DNA of 53,215 nucleotides from Selenomonadaceae bacterium (lineage in GTDB: Bacteria > Bacillota > Negativicutes > Selenomonadales > Selenomonadaceae): the NCBI GenBank assembly GCA_017475745.1, contig JAFVEZ010000005.1:1-53215 (forward strand), in the 5' to 3' direction. The notes under the pieces are model-generated. The model did not search any database. It was not told where the DNA came from and worked only from the letters and a program-made list of their open reading frames with translations. Both the position numbers and the translations under genes were made by a program. Of this stretch, positions 43,304-52,147 are shown in pieces (within the stretch, counting starts at the first letter, position 1; each line of letters starts with the position of its first letter).

Positions 43304-44432
43304 TCAATTACTGCCAATCGTAAGCTTGTTGATTATAGGGAACCGTTCACCAAGATGTCGGAAGATAACGGCAAACATCAACGAGATTGCTGCCGTCGAG
43401 AGGTAGAAGACAATGGCATTTGGCGCCGTCAACAATAGATTTAACTTATCAAGCAACAAATGCAGGTAGAGTATCACTAGCGGATGGAATAGGTAAACGA
43501 AATAAGAATGCCGCCCAAGCAACTTCAACAGTAAAGAGTTGTTAAGGTTGAAGGTGAACAATCCGAAGAAGAAGACTGACGCCGCCACTGTGTAGATTAT
43601 GCCGATTGGTGAGAGTTGATGCGCGGTGTTGACTGCTGCTTCGGCGGGCAAGTGCTTAATCAGAACCACCGAGTAATAGTGGCACAACAGGCCAATTAGT
43701 GAGAGTATGAAACCAAGACCAATAGCCATTCTTCGTCGTCTCAAGAAGTCAAGAAAACTCTCAATATGCAATGCCAAATATCCGCCAAGCACAAAGACAA
43801 ACACGTAGTGAAGTACCAGATAATTTAGCCGATATTCCAGCAGCCACCTCAGTAGGGAATCTTCCGGCAAGGTGTAAGTCAAACTCGATAGGGTTACACT
43901 GTAACTTGAAAAGTAATCAAATGCCATCTGAATCACCATCAAGAACAAGAGTTTGGAAGAAGTGATTCGCTTGACAATCGCAATCCACAATGGCATCAAC
44001 AAATAGAACCACAATAGGATCACCAGGAAGTAGAGGTGATATTTAGCCAACCCGAAGAAGAGTAACTTCAGCAAGTAAAATAGTGGTGGGGCACCATAGT
44101 TGTAGTAGATTGCGTCATGAAGAATGTAGAATAAAGACCAGAAGAGGTATGGAATCAAAACTGCCTTGCAGCGGCGTCTCAGGAAGGCTTGATAATCAAA
44201 AGGCTTGGATAGATCAAGATTGTAGAAGAGTCCAAATGCGCTGATGAAGAAGAAGATCGGCACAGCGAAACGGGTCACTGTCTCAAATAGAGCAACGAGG
44301 TGGATATTTGCTGCGGGATTAAGAAGATATTGAGAGCCGACGTGTATGCCGATAACGCCAAGCATTGATATACCTCTGATATATTCGATCGCTACAAGGC
44401 GGGGCTTCTTTGGAGAGGTGATTGGATTCCAC
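43304..44432 (-). CDS. Acyltransferase family 3 membrane protein, start region frameshifted
   Basis: A multi-pass O-acyltransferase of the OafA/YrhL family, which acetylates cell-surface sugars. The conserved start RLVAIEYIRGISMLGVIGIH continues with FFISAFGLFYN and RRRCKAVLIPYLFWS; hydrophobic segments run to the end. The first in-frame ATG (44365) falls inside the conserved start, after ISM, so it is unlikely to be the true one. A GTG at 44432, behind AGAGGA, would give MESNHLSKEAP and join this frame if the C4 run at 44401-44404 had one more C. Hence a frameshift, a sequencing error, or an unusual start. It follows iorA on the same strand. Confidence 0.75.
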
Positions 44433-44497
44433 TTCCTTCCTCTTACGATTTAATTTCACATTCACGATATCTCCGCATTCAATGAGCTAATGAAATT

Positions 44498-46234
44498 TCA
44501 CTCGTTGTCACTCGATATGAAGGCCTTCTTCGGGCAGAGTTGACTGCAGACGCCACAACCCACGCATTGAGTACTGTCAACTACTGCTTTGCCGTTCTTC
44601 ATTGAGATAGCAGGACAGCCTATCTTCATACAGGACTTACAACCGATACATTTGTTCTGGTCAACCGAAAGTGGTGGCTTATGTTTGACATGCTTCAGAA
44701 GGGCGCAGGGACGACGCGAGATTATCACGGAAGGTTCCTCTGCAGCAAGCTCCTCTTTAATAGCGGTGTCACATTCGCTCAAGTTATAAGGATCAACCAC
44801 TCTTACGCGGTTGATTCCCATTGCCTTCACGAGCTTCTCAAGGTCGATTTTACCCGCAGGATCACCCTTGATATTGAGTCCTGTCGTTGGGTTCTGTTGG
44901 TGTCCCGTCATGCCTGTGATTGAGTTGTCAAGTACTATTATCGTTGAGTTCGACTGATTGTAGGCGACATTCGCCAAACCCGTCATACCTGAATGTACGA
45001 AAGTTGAGTCACCTATTACTGCGACAGTCTTGCCTTCGCTCTCCTTGCCAAGAACCTTGTTGAAGCCATGTGTGGCACCAATCGAAGCACCCATACAAAG
45101 TGTCATCTCAATGGCGCCAAGAGGTGGCACTGCACCCAAAGTGTAGCAGCCAATATCGCCAAGAACTGTACATTTGCGCTTCTTGAGACTGTAGAATAAA
45201 CCTCTGTGAGGGCAACCAGCACACATCACTGGAGGTCTCATCGGTATAGTATCGTCAAGGCTCACACCCTCTTTGGTTGGTCTTTTAAATGCCTCGGCTA
45301 TCATATTCTGTGAGAACTCACCAACGCGCGGCAGAAGTTCACTGCCTTCAACGGCAAGTCCAAGGCTCTTGACATGAGTCTCAATCACCGGATCAAGTTC
45401 CTCAACCACTACGAGACGTTTTACCTTCGCTGCGAAATCCTTAATCAACTTGACCGGCAATGGATTGGTCATTCCGAGTTTTAGAACGCTCACTTCCTCG
45501 CCGAAGACTTCTTTGACATATTGATACGAAGTTGATGCAGTGATGATTCCCAACTCCGCGGAGTGAATCTCTATACGGTTGATTGGAGCACTCTCCGCGT
45601 ATTCAATGAGCGCCTTGGTTCGTGCTTCGACGATTGGGTGGCGCTTCTTGGCATTGCCAGGCATCATTACATACTTCGCAATGTCCTTGGTATACTCTTT
45701 GACGGGTACTGTGCGCTCTCCAGTATTGACGATCGACTGAGAGTGTGCCACACGCGTACACATCTTTAGAAGGACAGGCGTGTCATACTTTTCACTGAGT
45801 TCGTAAGCAAGTTTGGTGAACTCTAATGCTTCGGCGCTATCAGAAGGCTCCAGCATAGGCACTTTGGCAGCTATGGCATGATGGCGGCTGTCCTGTTCAT
45901 TCTGACTTGAGTGCATACCTGCGTCGTCAGCGACAACTACCACTAAACCAGCATTGACGCCCGTGTAGCTCATCGTGAAGAGCGGATCAGCGGCAACATT
46001 CAAGCCAACATGCTTCTGAGCGCAAAAGGCTCTGCGACCTGCAAGCGAAGCACCAAACGCCGACTCCATGGCGACCTTCTCGTTGGGCGCCCATTCGCAG
46101 TAAATGTCATTATACTTGACAGCTTCCTCAGTGATCTCTGTCGAAGGCGTACCGGGATAACTAGAAACAAAACAGACGCCCGCTTCGTACAAGCCGCGCG
46201 CTATCGCCTTATTTCCTAACATTAATTCTTTCAC
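44498..46234 (-). CDS. iorA: Indolepyruvate:ferredoxin oxidoreductase alpha subunit
   Basis: A 578-residue TPP- and iron-sulfur-dependent enzyme that oxidatively decarboxylates aryl pyruvates from aromatic amino acid breakdown, reducing ferredoxin. The N-terminal pyrimidine-binding domain shows SSYPGTPSTEI and FCAQKHVGLNVAADPL. The TPP-binding region shows GDIGCYTLGAVPPL and VIGDSTFVHSGMTGL. The C-terminus has two ferredoxin cluster motifs, KCIGCKSCMKIGCP and QCVGCGVCSQLCP. Start GTG 46234 follows AAAGGAG. The beta subunit iorB, normally next door, is absent; the neighbours are nagA (36 nt upstream) and an acyltransferase. Confidence 0.95.
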   Translation of the reverse strand: MKELMLGNKAIARGLYEAGVCFVSSYPGTPSTEITEEAVKYNDIYCEWAPNEKVAMESAFGASLAGRRAFCAQKHVGLNVAADPLFTMSYTGVNAGLVVVVADDAGMHSSQNEQDSRHHAIAAKVPMLEPSDSAEALEFTKLAYELSEKYDTPVLLKMCTRVAHSQSIVNTGERTVPVKEYTKDIAKYVMMPGNAKKRHPIVEARTKALIEYAESAPINRIEIHSAELGIITASTSYQYVKEVFGEEVSVLKLGMTNPLPVKLIKDFAAKVKRLVVVEELDPVIETHVKSLGLAVEGSELLPRVGEFSQNMIAEAFKRPTKEGVSLDDTIPMRPPVMCAGCPHRGLFYSLKKRKCTVLGDIGCYTLGAVPPLGAIEMTLCMGASIGATHGFNKVLGKESEGKTVAVIGDSTFVHSGMTGLANVAYNQSNSTIIVLDNSITGMTGHQQNPTTGLNIKGDPAGKIDLEKLVKAMGINRVRVVDPYNLSECDTAIKEELAAEEPSVIISRRPCALLKHVKHKPPLSVDQNKCIGCKSCMKIGCPAISMKNGKAVVDSTQCVGCGVCSQLCPKKAFISSDNE

Positions 46235-46270
46235 TTTAAATGCTCCTTTGAATCTAATACACTTACGAGA

Positions 46271-47470
46271 TTAGTTGTTATTTAGTCCTATCCACGCTGA
46301 GTGAATATTAAAATCCTCATCAAAGAGGACTATATCTGCTGTCTTACCGACTTCAAGTGATCCCAACTTGCTATAGAAACCTAGTTCCGTTGCGGGATTC
46401 CTTGTCACCAGCTCAACCACTTCTGCAATCTTCGCGCCGCTGTTAGCTCTGAACTTGGCCAGCACGCGATTCATTGGCGCTATGCTTGCAGCGATTGTCC
46501 CGTCGTCCAACAGTGCTTGTTCTCCGCAGACTGTCACTCTCTGTCCGCCGAGTTCATACACACCGTCGCTGAGTCCACACGCCCGCATTGAGTCGGTGAT
46601 TAACACGATCTGACTGTGCAGCTTGGTTTTCCAGACTAGTCGCTGCAACATGGGATGGACGTGGATATTGTCCGCAATCAGTTCCACCACAACCTCGGTA
46701 TCCAACGCTGTACCGACTATACCGGGCTTGCGGTGGTGAAGTCCCGTTTGAGCGTTGAATAGGTGAGTAATGTGACTTGCTCCGCCTTGTATAGCTCTCA
46801 AAGAGGTCTCGTAGTCCGCTGCGCTGTGTCCGATTGAGACAATGATTCCCGCTTTGGCACACCGTTGTAAGAAGTCATTGCCCGATTTAATCTGTTCCGG
46901 TGCGATTGTAATGAGCTTGATGACATCAATAAAGTCGGCAATTTCCTCGAAGTTAGGCGAACGTATGTTACCCTCAGATTGGGCACCCTTGTAGGCGGAA
47001 CTGATATATGGACCCTCAACATTGGCGCCGAGAATCTTTGCGCGAGGACTTATATCTTGATCGTCCTGCGTGGTTAAAGTGTCCACTCGCATCTCACCAG
47101 CAGGCTGCGACATCTCTTGTCTAATTCGTCTCAATGCAGAGTGTATGGACTCCAGCGGCATAGTCATAGTTGTCGGTAGGAAGCTGGTTACGCCCGTTGA
47201 GGGCAGGAACCTGGATATCTCAACAAGAGCTATGGAAGAGTTGTCCATGGTGTCAAAGCCATTGCAACCGTGAATGTGAATATTAATAAACCCAGGACTA
47301 ACAAATAGGCCACCTGCATCGATGACCTCGCTAATCCTTGTTCTGTCAATATCTCCAAGCGGCAAAACCGCCCTAATTAAGTCGTCAAATACTACTGCCA
47401 AGCTATCTCTGACGACGAAATCACCAACATCATTCGGCACTATACAGCGCCCGTTTATAATTGCTTTCAT
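46271..47470 (-). CDS. nagA: N-acetylglucosamine-6-phosphate deacetylase
   Basis: A 399-residue amidohydrolase that deacetylates GlcNAc-6-phosphate for amino-sugar use or wall recycling. Marks are VSPGFINIHIHGCNGFDTMD (HxH metal motif), GANVEGPYIS (metal Glu), IVSIGHSAADYETSL, SHITHLFNAQTGLHHRKPG and LITDSMRACGLSDG (catalytic Asp). Length is normal. The ATG is preceded by GAAGGT at very short spacing, so initiation may be weak. No nagB follows. It lies between the HlyD-like gene and iorA on the same strand. Confidence 0.94.
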   Translation of the reverse strand: MKAIINGRCIVPNDVGDFVVRDSLAVVFDDLIRAVLPLGDIDRTRISEVIDAGGLFVSPGFINIHIHGCNGFDTMDNSSIALVEISRFLPSTGVTSFLPTTMTMPLESIHSALRRIRQEMSQPAGEMRVDTLTTQDDQDISPRAKILGANVEGPYISSAYKGAQSEGNIRSPNFEEIADFIDVIKLITIAPEQIKSGNDFLQRCAKAGIIVSIGHSAADYETSLRAIQGGASHITHLFNAQTGLHHRKPGIVGTALDTEVVVELIADNIHVHPMLQRLVWKTKLHSQIVLITDSMRACGLSDGVYELGGQRVTVCGEQALLDDGTIAASIAPMNRVLAKFRANSGAKIAEVVELVTRNPATELGFYSKLGSLEVGKTADIVLFDEDFNIHSAWIGLNNN

Positions 47471-47543
47471 ACCTTCAAATCAACTTATGCTCACAATCAC
47501 TCACACCATAACAAATCACTAAATTTTCTTGGAAGGTTACCTA

Positions 47544-48683
47544 TCAGAACGGCGGCATTCTTCTCTGCCCGCTCTGTGTTGCCTTCTTTGCTTCTGCTTC
47601 GTAACTTACCGACACATCGTCACCAGGATTCAGTGTGCCCTCGCGAGGAACCACTTCAACATATTCAGCACCATATAGTCCAGCCGTGACATAAACCTTC
47701 TCGGCGGTTTCTGTCACCTTCGCACTGTTAGGTTGCTGCACCTTGGTGATCTTCTCAACATAGGCGCCCTTGTTATCGGTTTTGAGGGCAGCAATCGGCA
47801 CACAAAGAGCGTTATTGACCTCACCAACAACAATATCCAACCTTGCTGTCATCGCGGGCAGAAGTTTATTCTCTGTGTCTGGTGCGGCAAGGGTAACATA
47901 ATAATATATGACCGAGTTTGAACTACTGGACGAGCTGGATGAGTTGTCAATATCCCAACTGTTAGCAGTATCAGTTTGTGAAATCTTTGTCACAATGGCG
48001 CTGAATTTATCGTTAGGGTGAGCGTCAACGGTGAAATCAGCTCTCTCACCGACAGCAACCGCACCAATATCGGTTTCGTCGACTTTTGCCTTGATCTGTT
48101 TCTCACTAAGATCGGCAATCCTCATAATCACAGTTGGGTTGTCTGAGCCTTGAGTAGCCATAGATCCAGCCGTCTTAGGTTCGCCTACGACTACGCCGTC
48201 CATTGGAGAAGTGATGACCGTTTCGGCGACATCAGATTCGGTCTCTTCAAGAAGACTTTTGGCCGTATCGTATTCATACTCGGCGTCCTCAAGTTCTTCT
48301 TTAGACTTGGCACCAATATCGTATAGGCGTTTTACTCTGGTGAGTTTCTGTTCGGCGTTCGTGAGTTTGAATTTTGCCTGGTCTCTTTTGGCTTCAAAAT
48401 CCTTGCCATCAAGAATAGCCACCGTCTGACCCGCAGTTACAGTGTCATTCTCCTGAACTAGCACTTCCTTGATCCTAGCAGTGATCTTGCTGGAGACCTC
48501 AACGCTTTCTTTGGGTTGAACGGTGCCGGTAGCGCTGACCGTCTTGGTGAGATCCATTCTGACGACCTTTGAAGTGTCATAAGTCTTAACTTGGTCGGCT
48601 TCGGCAGCGTCAGAGTAGAGATAGTAGCCTATTGAGGTGCCTGCAATCAATACTAAGAGTGCTGCTAACTTCCATTTCACCAC
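47544..48683 (-). CDS. HlyD/MacA-type membrane fusion (efflux adaptor) protein
   Basis: A 379-residue periplasmic adaptor. One N-terminal hydrophobic anchor (LAALLVLIAGTSIGYYLY) is followed by a lipoyl half (ITARIKEVLVQENDTVTAGQ), an alpha-hairpin (residues about 95-145, coiled coil), the second lipoyl half (ITSPMDGVVVGEP) and beta-barrel domains. A poly-Ser loop lies at about 250. Such adaptors link an ABC or RND pump to an outer-membrane channel. No pump gene follows; a decayed RND permease lies 3 kb away. Two GTG starts (48683, 48680) follow AAAGGCGG. It has a consensus promoter. Confidence 0.85.
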   Translation of the reverse strand: MVKWKLAALLVLIAGTSIGYYLYSDAAEADQVKTYDTSKVVRMDLTKTVSATGTVQPKESVEVSSKITARIKEVLVQENDTVTAGQTVAILDGKDFEAKRDQAKFKLTNAEQKLTRVKRLYDIGAKSKEELEDAEYEYDTAKSLLEETESDVAETVITSPMDGVVVGEPKTAGSMATQGSDNPTVIMRIADLSEKQIKAKVDETDIGAVAVGERADFTVDAHPNDKFSAIVTKISQTDTANSWDIDNSSSSSSSSNSVIYYYVTLAAPDTENKLLPAMTARLDIVVGEVNNALCVPIAALKTDNKGAYVEKITKVQQPNSAKVTETAEKVYVTAGLYGAEYVEVVPREGTLNPGDDVSVSYEAEAKKATQSGQRRMPPF

Positions 48684-48737
48684 TAAATCCGCCTTTCCTA
48701 AGTAGGCTTAACACCGAAGCCTTGAGCTGATAGAGTC

Positions 48738-48766
48738 ATTATAGTATAAGAGATAGAGCCTGTCAA
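48738..48766 (-). promoter_or_regulatory. Consensus promoter of the HlyD-like gene
   Basis: Minus strand: TTGACA (48761-48766), 17-base spacer, TATAAT (48738-48743), a perfect sigma-A match. It may also drive nagA and iorA. Confidence 0.85.
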
Positions 48767-48791
48767 GAGTTCTGAAAATCTTTGATAGCTA

Positions 48792-48820
48792 TTGCCATTA
48801 CCACCTAAATGTGCTACAAT
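48792..48820 (+). promoter_or_regulatory. Promoter of the xpaC-telA operon
   Basis: TTGCCA at 48792-48797, 17-base spacer, TACAAT at 48815-48820 with a TGC extension. Confidence 0.65.
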
Positions 48821-48868
48821 CGTGAAAAATCAACTTGCATAATAATAGGATAATTCGGAGGTGCTCAA

Positions 48869-49873
48869 GTGCAATACTTTACCATAATATTTTCGTTGAT
48901 GATGATAGTACTCGGTGGCATAGGCGCAGCCGATGACTTCCCAAGACTCGGAATGACAGTACTAATCGGTGGTCTTGCTCTCGGCGTTCACTCAATATCA
49001 AAGATAAAGAGTCAGAAGAAGACTCCTAAACTCTCTCTCAAGGATATTGACGAAGAGAAGGCGCAGCTTTTGAGTGAGAACTTCGACAAGGCCATCACCG
49101 ATTATAGATACCTGCAATCTAGGCAGGATAAGCTTGGCGACAAAGAAATGAATAATCATCTTAAACGTATGCAACGTACAGCGAAGAATCTGATCCTTCA
49201 CTTGGAGAAGCACCCAGAGCGTATACCTACAGCGTTCAAGTTTATTGATTACTATCAAGATAGAGCAGTCAAGATCGTTCAACAATATGAAGACCTTGAG
49301 GAGACAGAGCTGTCAACTGATAAAGTCAGAGCACTCAAGGAACGCATGAAGGGTACGCTGGCTTCACTTGACGAAGCTTACACTGAGCAGTTTGAACACG
49401 TCCTCAACGATCAGATGTTATCAGTTGACGCTGAACTCAAAGTCATGGAGCAACAACTCGACGCAGAGGGCATTAAACGCCAACCTATCGCCTTGGACCT
49501 CGATACTGTCGATGAGGACGGCAATCCAATTTACAACCCTTACAGTAAACAGCTAGGTCGCAAACGCAAGCCGCCGAAGATAGGTCGTCCTGTTGCGGAC
49601 ATTAACAACTTAACGATCATTCCGGAAGGCAAGCGTGCCATGGTCATTCACCGCAAACTCGTTCAATCGGCGCTGGCAATCTTCTTCGGTGCGCTCGGTG
49701 CTCATCTCTTCTACCGCGGTAAGACATTTTCCGGCTTCCTTCGACTGTTCCTCTCTTTGACTTTTGTGATGATTCCGTTGATGTCGTTCATAGGTTTTTG
49801 TGAGGGTATCCGATACCTGTTCATGTCGCTTGATGATTTTTACTTGCAGTACGTCGAAGATGACGACAACTGA
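48869..49873 (+). CDS. XpaC-like protein fused to a TM2 domain
   Basis: A 334-residue membrane protein. Two short hydrophobic segments at the N-terminus are followed by a helical XpaC-type region (LLSENFDKAITDYRYLQSRQ, HLEKHPERIPTAFKFIDYYQ). After a Pro/Lys-rich stretch, a C-terminal TM2 domain (FFGALGAHLFYRGKTFSGFL, then PLMSFIGFCEGIRYL) gives two more membrane helices. XpaC was named for an indolyl-phosphate phenotype; its role is unclear, but it pairs with TelA/YaaN in Bacillus, as here. Start GTG 48869 follows GGAGGTG. It is the first gene of the operon. Confidence 0.8.
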   Translation: MQYFTIIFSLMMIVLGGIGAADDFPRLGMTVLIGGLALGVHSISKIKSQKKTPKLSLKDIDEEKAQLLSENFDKAITDYRYLQSRQDKLGDKEMNNHLKRMQRTAKNLILHLEKHPERIPTAFKFIDYYQDRAVKIVQQYEDLEETELSTDKVRALKERMKGTLASLDEAYTEQFEHVLNDQMLSVDAELKVMEQQLDAEGIKRQPIALDLDTVDEDGNPIYNPYSKQLGRKRKPPKIGRPVADINNLTIIPEGKRAMVIHRKLVQSALAIFFGALGAHLFYRGKTFSGFLRLFLSLTFVMIPLMSFIGFCEGIRYLFMSLDDFYLQYVEDDDN

Positions 49874-49965
49874 CTCTTTAGTCGGTCGCAGTCAATTTGC
49901 TTCGTTCTACAAATTAACATAACTGAGTTGGAACCTATTCAACTAAAAAATTGGAGGTAACTCAA

Positions 49966-51123
49966 ATGGCAGAGATAAGTTTAGAAGATTTAATGAAGAA
50001 TAAGTCGCAGTCGCAAGAATCAACAACAACGGCAATCGTGCCGGAACAGGAGATCGCTGCAGTGACGCAGAAGGTTGAAACCCTCTCACCAGATGATCGC
50101 CGCAAGGTCCAGTCAATCAAGGACAATATCAATCTAATGGACACCAGCACACCGCTGAAGTTCGGTGTTGAAGCTCAGAAGGAGGTTGCCCAATTCTCTG
50201 ATAGTATTCTGACCAAGGTCCGCACTAAGGACAGCGGACAGGTCGGCGAATTGCTCAACGATTTAGTGGGCAAGGTTCGTGGATTCGACCCAAGCGAGAA
50301 GAAAAGCTTTTTGCAGAATATCCCGATAATAGGTGGACTCGTCAATAAGGCACAGGACATCAAAGATGGCTATAGCAAACTTTCTACTCAAGTTGAGGTA
50401 ATTGAACAAGGTCTCGAACGCTCCAAAGTCAAACTCATGGAGGACGTGGTGATGTTTGACACACTCTACGAGAAGAATCTGGGTTACTTCAAGGAATTAC
50501 AACTCTATATTCGTGCTGGTGAAGAGAAGCTAGATGAGATGCGGAATGTCACCATGCCGAAATTGAAGGCACAGGCAGCTGAGTCCAATGATCCTATGGC
50601 AGTACAAGTTGTCAGTGACTTTGAGCAGAGTGTAGACCGCTTCGAGAAGAAAATACACGACCTCAAACTCAGTAAGACACTGGCGATCCAAACCGCACCG
50701 CAGATCCGCCTGATTCAAAACAACGATAGAGTGCTGATTGACCGCGTGCAATCGGCAATCTACCATACTATACCGCTCTGGAAGAACCAAATGGTCATAG
50801 CTTTGGGTCTCAACAACCAACAGGCGACAATTCAGCTTCAGCGCGCTGTCACCGACACTACTAACGAATTGTTAAAGCGCAATGCAGAGATGTTGAAACA
50901 GAATACCATAGAGACCGCCAAGGAGAATGAACGCGGAATCGTCGACATTGAGACCGTCAAGAAGGTCAACGAGGACCTAATCTCCACGATTGAGGAGACT
51001 GTCCGCATACAAGACGAAGGCAGACGCAAACGCCAAGAAGCAGAGAAAGAGCTTATTGCTATTGAAGGTCGTCTTAAGGATACTCTCCTCAAGAATAGTG
51101 AGCGCTTCAAGTCTCAGCAGTGA
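49966..51123 (+). CDS. telA: TelA/YaaN family protein (toxic anion resistance)
   Basis: A 385-residue helical cytoplasmic protein of the TelA family, linked to tellurite, antibiotic and envelope stress tolerance; its mechanism is unknown. Marks are FLQNIPIIGGLVNKAQDI, GLERSKVKLMEDVVMFDTLY, QTAPQIRLIQNNDRVLIDRV, TIPLWKNQMVIALGLNNQQ and the final coiled-coil helices. Start ATG 49966 follows GGAGGT; the upstream TTG lies in that site. It follows the xpaC-TM2 gene by 92 nt, the same pairing as xpaC-yaaN of Bacillus. Confidence 0.92.
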   Translation: MAEISLEDLMKNKSQSQESTTTAIVPEQEIAAVTQKVETLSPDDRRKVQSIKDNINLMDTSTPLKFGVEAQKEVAQFSDSILTKVRTKDSGQVGELLNDLVGKVRGFDPSEKKSFLQNIPIIGGLVNKAQDIKDGYSKLSTQVEVIEQGLERSKVKLMEDVVMFDTLYEKNLGYFKELQLYIRAGEEKLDEMRNVTMPKLKAQAAESNDPMAVQVVSDFEQSVDRFEKKIHDLKLSKTLAIQTAPQIRLIQNNDRVLIDRVQSAIYHTIPLWKNQMVIALGLNNQQATIQLQRAVTDTTNELLKRNAEMLKQNTIETAKENERGIVDIETVKKVNEDLISTIEETVRIQDEGRRKRQEAEKELIAIEGRLKDTLLKNSERFKSQQ

Positions 51124-51126
51124 TAC

Positions 51127-51399
51127 TTATTTGACTTTGGCATGAGAGATAATGTACTTCTCCGCTCTGAGTAAATCGGCATTGTGCCTAAGTATTTCTG
51201 GAGTATAGGTAATCAGAATAGAACCGGTTACAGTACTGGTGTCGACAGACTCGATCTCCACGAAGGCACCGAGTTGACGCTTGATCTCCATCTCCAGCTT
51301 GCCATTTCCAACTAGCTTTCGAGAGCGGAGTCTGACTCTGCCGGGGATATAGGACACAACCTCAACAGAACGAAGAAGCAATTCTAACTTTAAATTCAA
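51127..51399 (-). CDS. HMA-like small protein associated with metal P-type ATPases
   Basis: A 90-residue protein with one ferredoxin-like HMA_2-type domain: VVSYIPGRVRLRSRKL followed by a helix, then VESVDTSTVTGSILITY. The metal-binding CxxC of true HMA domains is missing, as is usual for the HMA_2 group found as accessory proteins of heavy-metal P-type ATPases. TTG at 51399 follows GGAGGT and gives the usual family length; longer starts lack support. It lies downstream of the small membrane protein gene on the same strand. No P-type ATPase is in the window. Confidence 0.72.
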   Translation of the reverse strand: MNLKLELLLRSVEVVSYIPGRVRLRSRKLVGNGKLEMEIKRQLGAFVEIESVDTSTVTGSILITYTPEILRHNADLLRAEKYIISHAKVK

Positions 51400-51486
51400 A
51401 ATAATACCTCCTGGATAGCAAATGGTTAGAAATATATGGCAGAGAGTCACAAAGAGAATAAGAGAAGTAACTAAATATAAACTAAT

Positions 51487-51540
51487 AATGCAGAATCAAG
51501 AATCAATACCAACTCCTAATTCTGCATTTTATTTATTTTT
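51487..51540. terminator. Inverted repeat with T-rich tail (terminator-like)
   Basis: AATGCAGAAT and ATTCTGCATT form a perfect 10-bp stem around a 22-nt loop. On the plus strand it is followed by TTATTTATTTTT, so it would best stop plus-strand transcripts from telA. On the minus strand it lies between the two small genes and could attenuate read-through. Confidence 0.6.
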
Positions 51541-51554
51541 GGATTCAATCAAGA

Positions 51555-51752
51555 TTACTTCTGCTCTCTTGCCTGTTGAGCTGCAATGAGGTCTTCCAAC
51601 TCTTCCTTTTGACGCTGAAGCTCTGCAAGCGGAATCTCTGGAGCTGCAATCATTCCCATTTGCTCGTCGCGTTCCTTGAAGAACTTATAACCGAAAATGC
51701 CTGCTACTGCGCCGACTGCTAATCCAATCCAAAAGTCTGTCTTTGAAAACAT
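51555..51752 (-). CDS. Small single-pass membrane protein (YtxH-like)
   Basis: A 65-residue protein: TDFWIGLAVGAVAGIFGYKF is one membrane helix with Gly-rich small-residue spacing, followed by a charged helical tail (LQRQKEELEDLIAAQQARE, probably coiled coil). It resembles short YtxH-type proteins that occur beside metal P-type ATPases. ATG 51752 follows GAGAGG. It precedes the HMA-like gene on the same strand. The function is unknown. Confidence 0.7.
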   Translation of the reverse strand: MFSKTDFWIGLAVGAVAGIFGYKFFKERDEQMGMIAAPEIPLAELQRQKEELEDLIAAQQAREQK

Positions 51753-51808
51753 TCTTATCAACCTCTCTTTAACCTAATATGGTGAGAAGTATTGTAACAA
51801 ATTCAATT

Positions 51809-52066
51809 TCACTTGTCAAGGTTTTTGTAAACTGCACCGTATAGAGCCGGTAGTACCAACAATGTCAAGACCGTTGATATCAGCAGTCCTCCTGCAATCG
51901 CAACCGCCATTGGCCCCCAGAACTAATTTGCCATCAACGGTATCATTCCAAGGATCGCTGCCGCTGCCGTCAACATTATCGGTCTGAATCTAAATACCGC
52001 TGAGTCTATTATTGCATCGTGCAAACCCTCACCGTCAGCTCTATACTTATTTATTTGGTCGATCAG
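51809..52066 (-). pseudogene. 3' remnant of an RND efflux permease
   Basis: A minus-strand frame reads LIDQINKYR, DAIIDSAVFRFRPIMLTAAA, AILGMIPLMAN, a TAG stop (51923-51925), then FWGPMAVAIAGGLLISTVLT and LLVLPALYGAVYKNL before TGA. The RFRPIxxT, LGMxPL and GGLxxSTxLTLxxLPxLY sequence is the C-terminal end of AcrB/CusA-type RND pumps. Everything upstream of LID (about 90% of such a gene) is missing, and the TAXI promoter starts there. A clear pseudogene. Confidence 0.85.
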
Positions 52067-52088
52067 ATAATACTAAAGTAAATTGAGA

Positions 52089-52117
52089 TTGACAGATAGA
52101 TATTCAATAGATATAAT
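52089..52117 (+). promoter_or_regulatory. Consensus promoter of the TAXI gene
   Basis: TTGACA at 52089-52094, exactly 17 bases, TATAAT at 52112-52117: a perfect sigma-A promoter, 30 nt before the start codon. Confidence 0.85.
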
Positions 52118-52147
52118 TTAAAGCATAAATATAATGAGGTGATTTTA

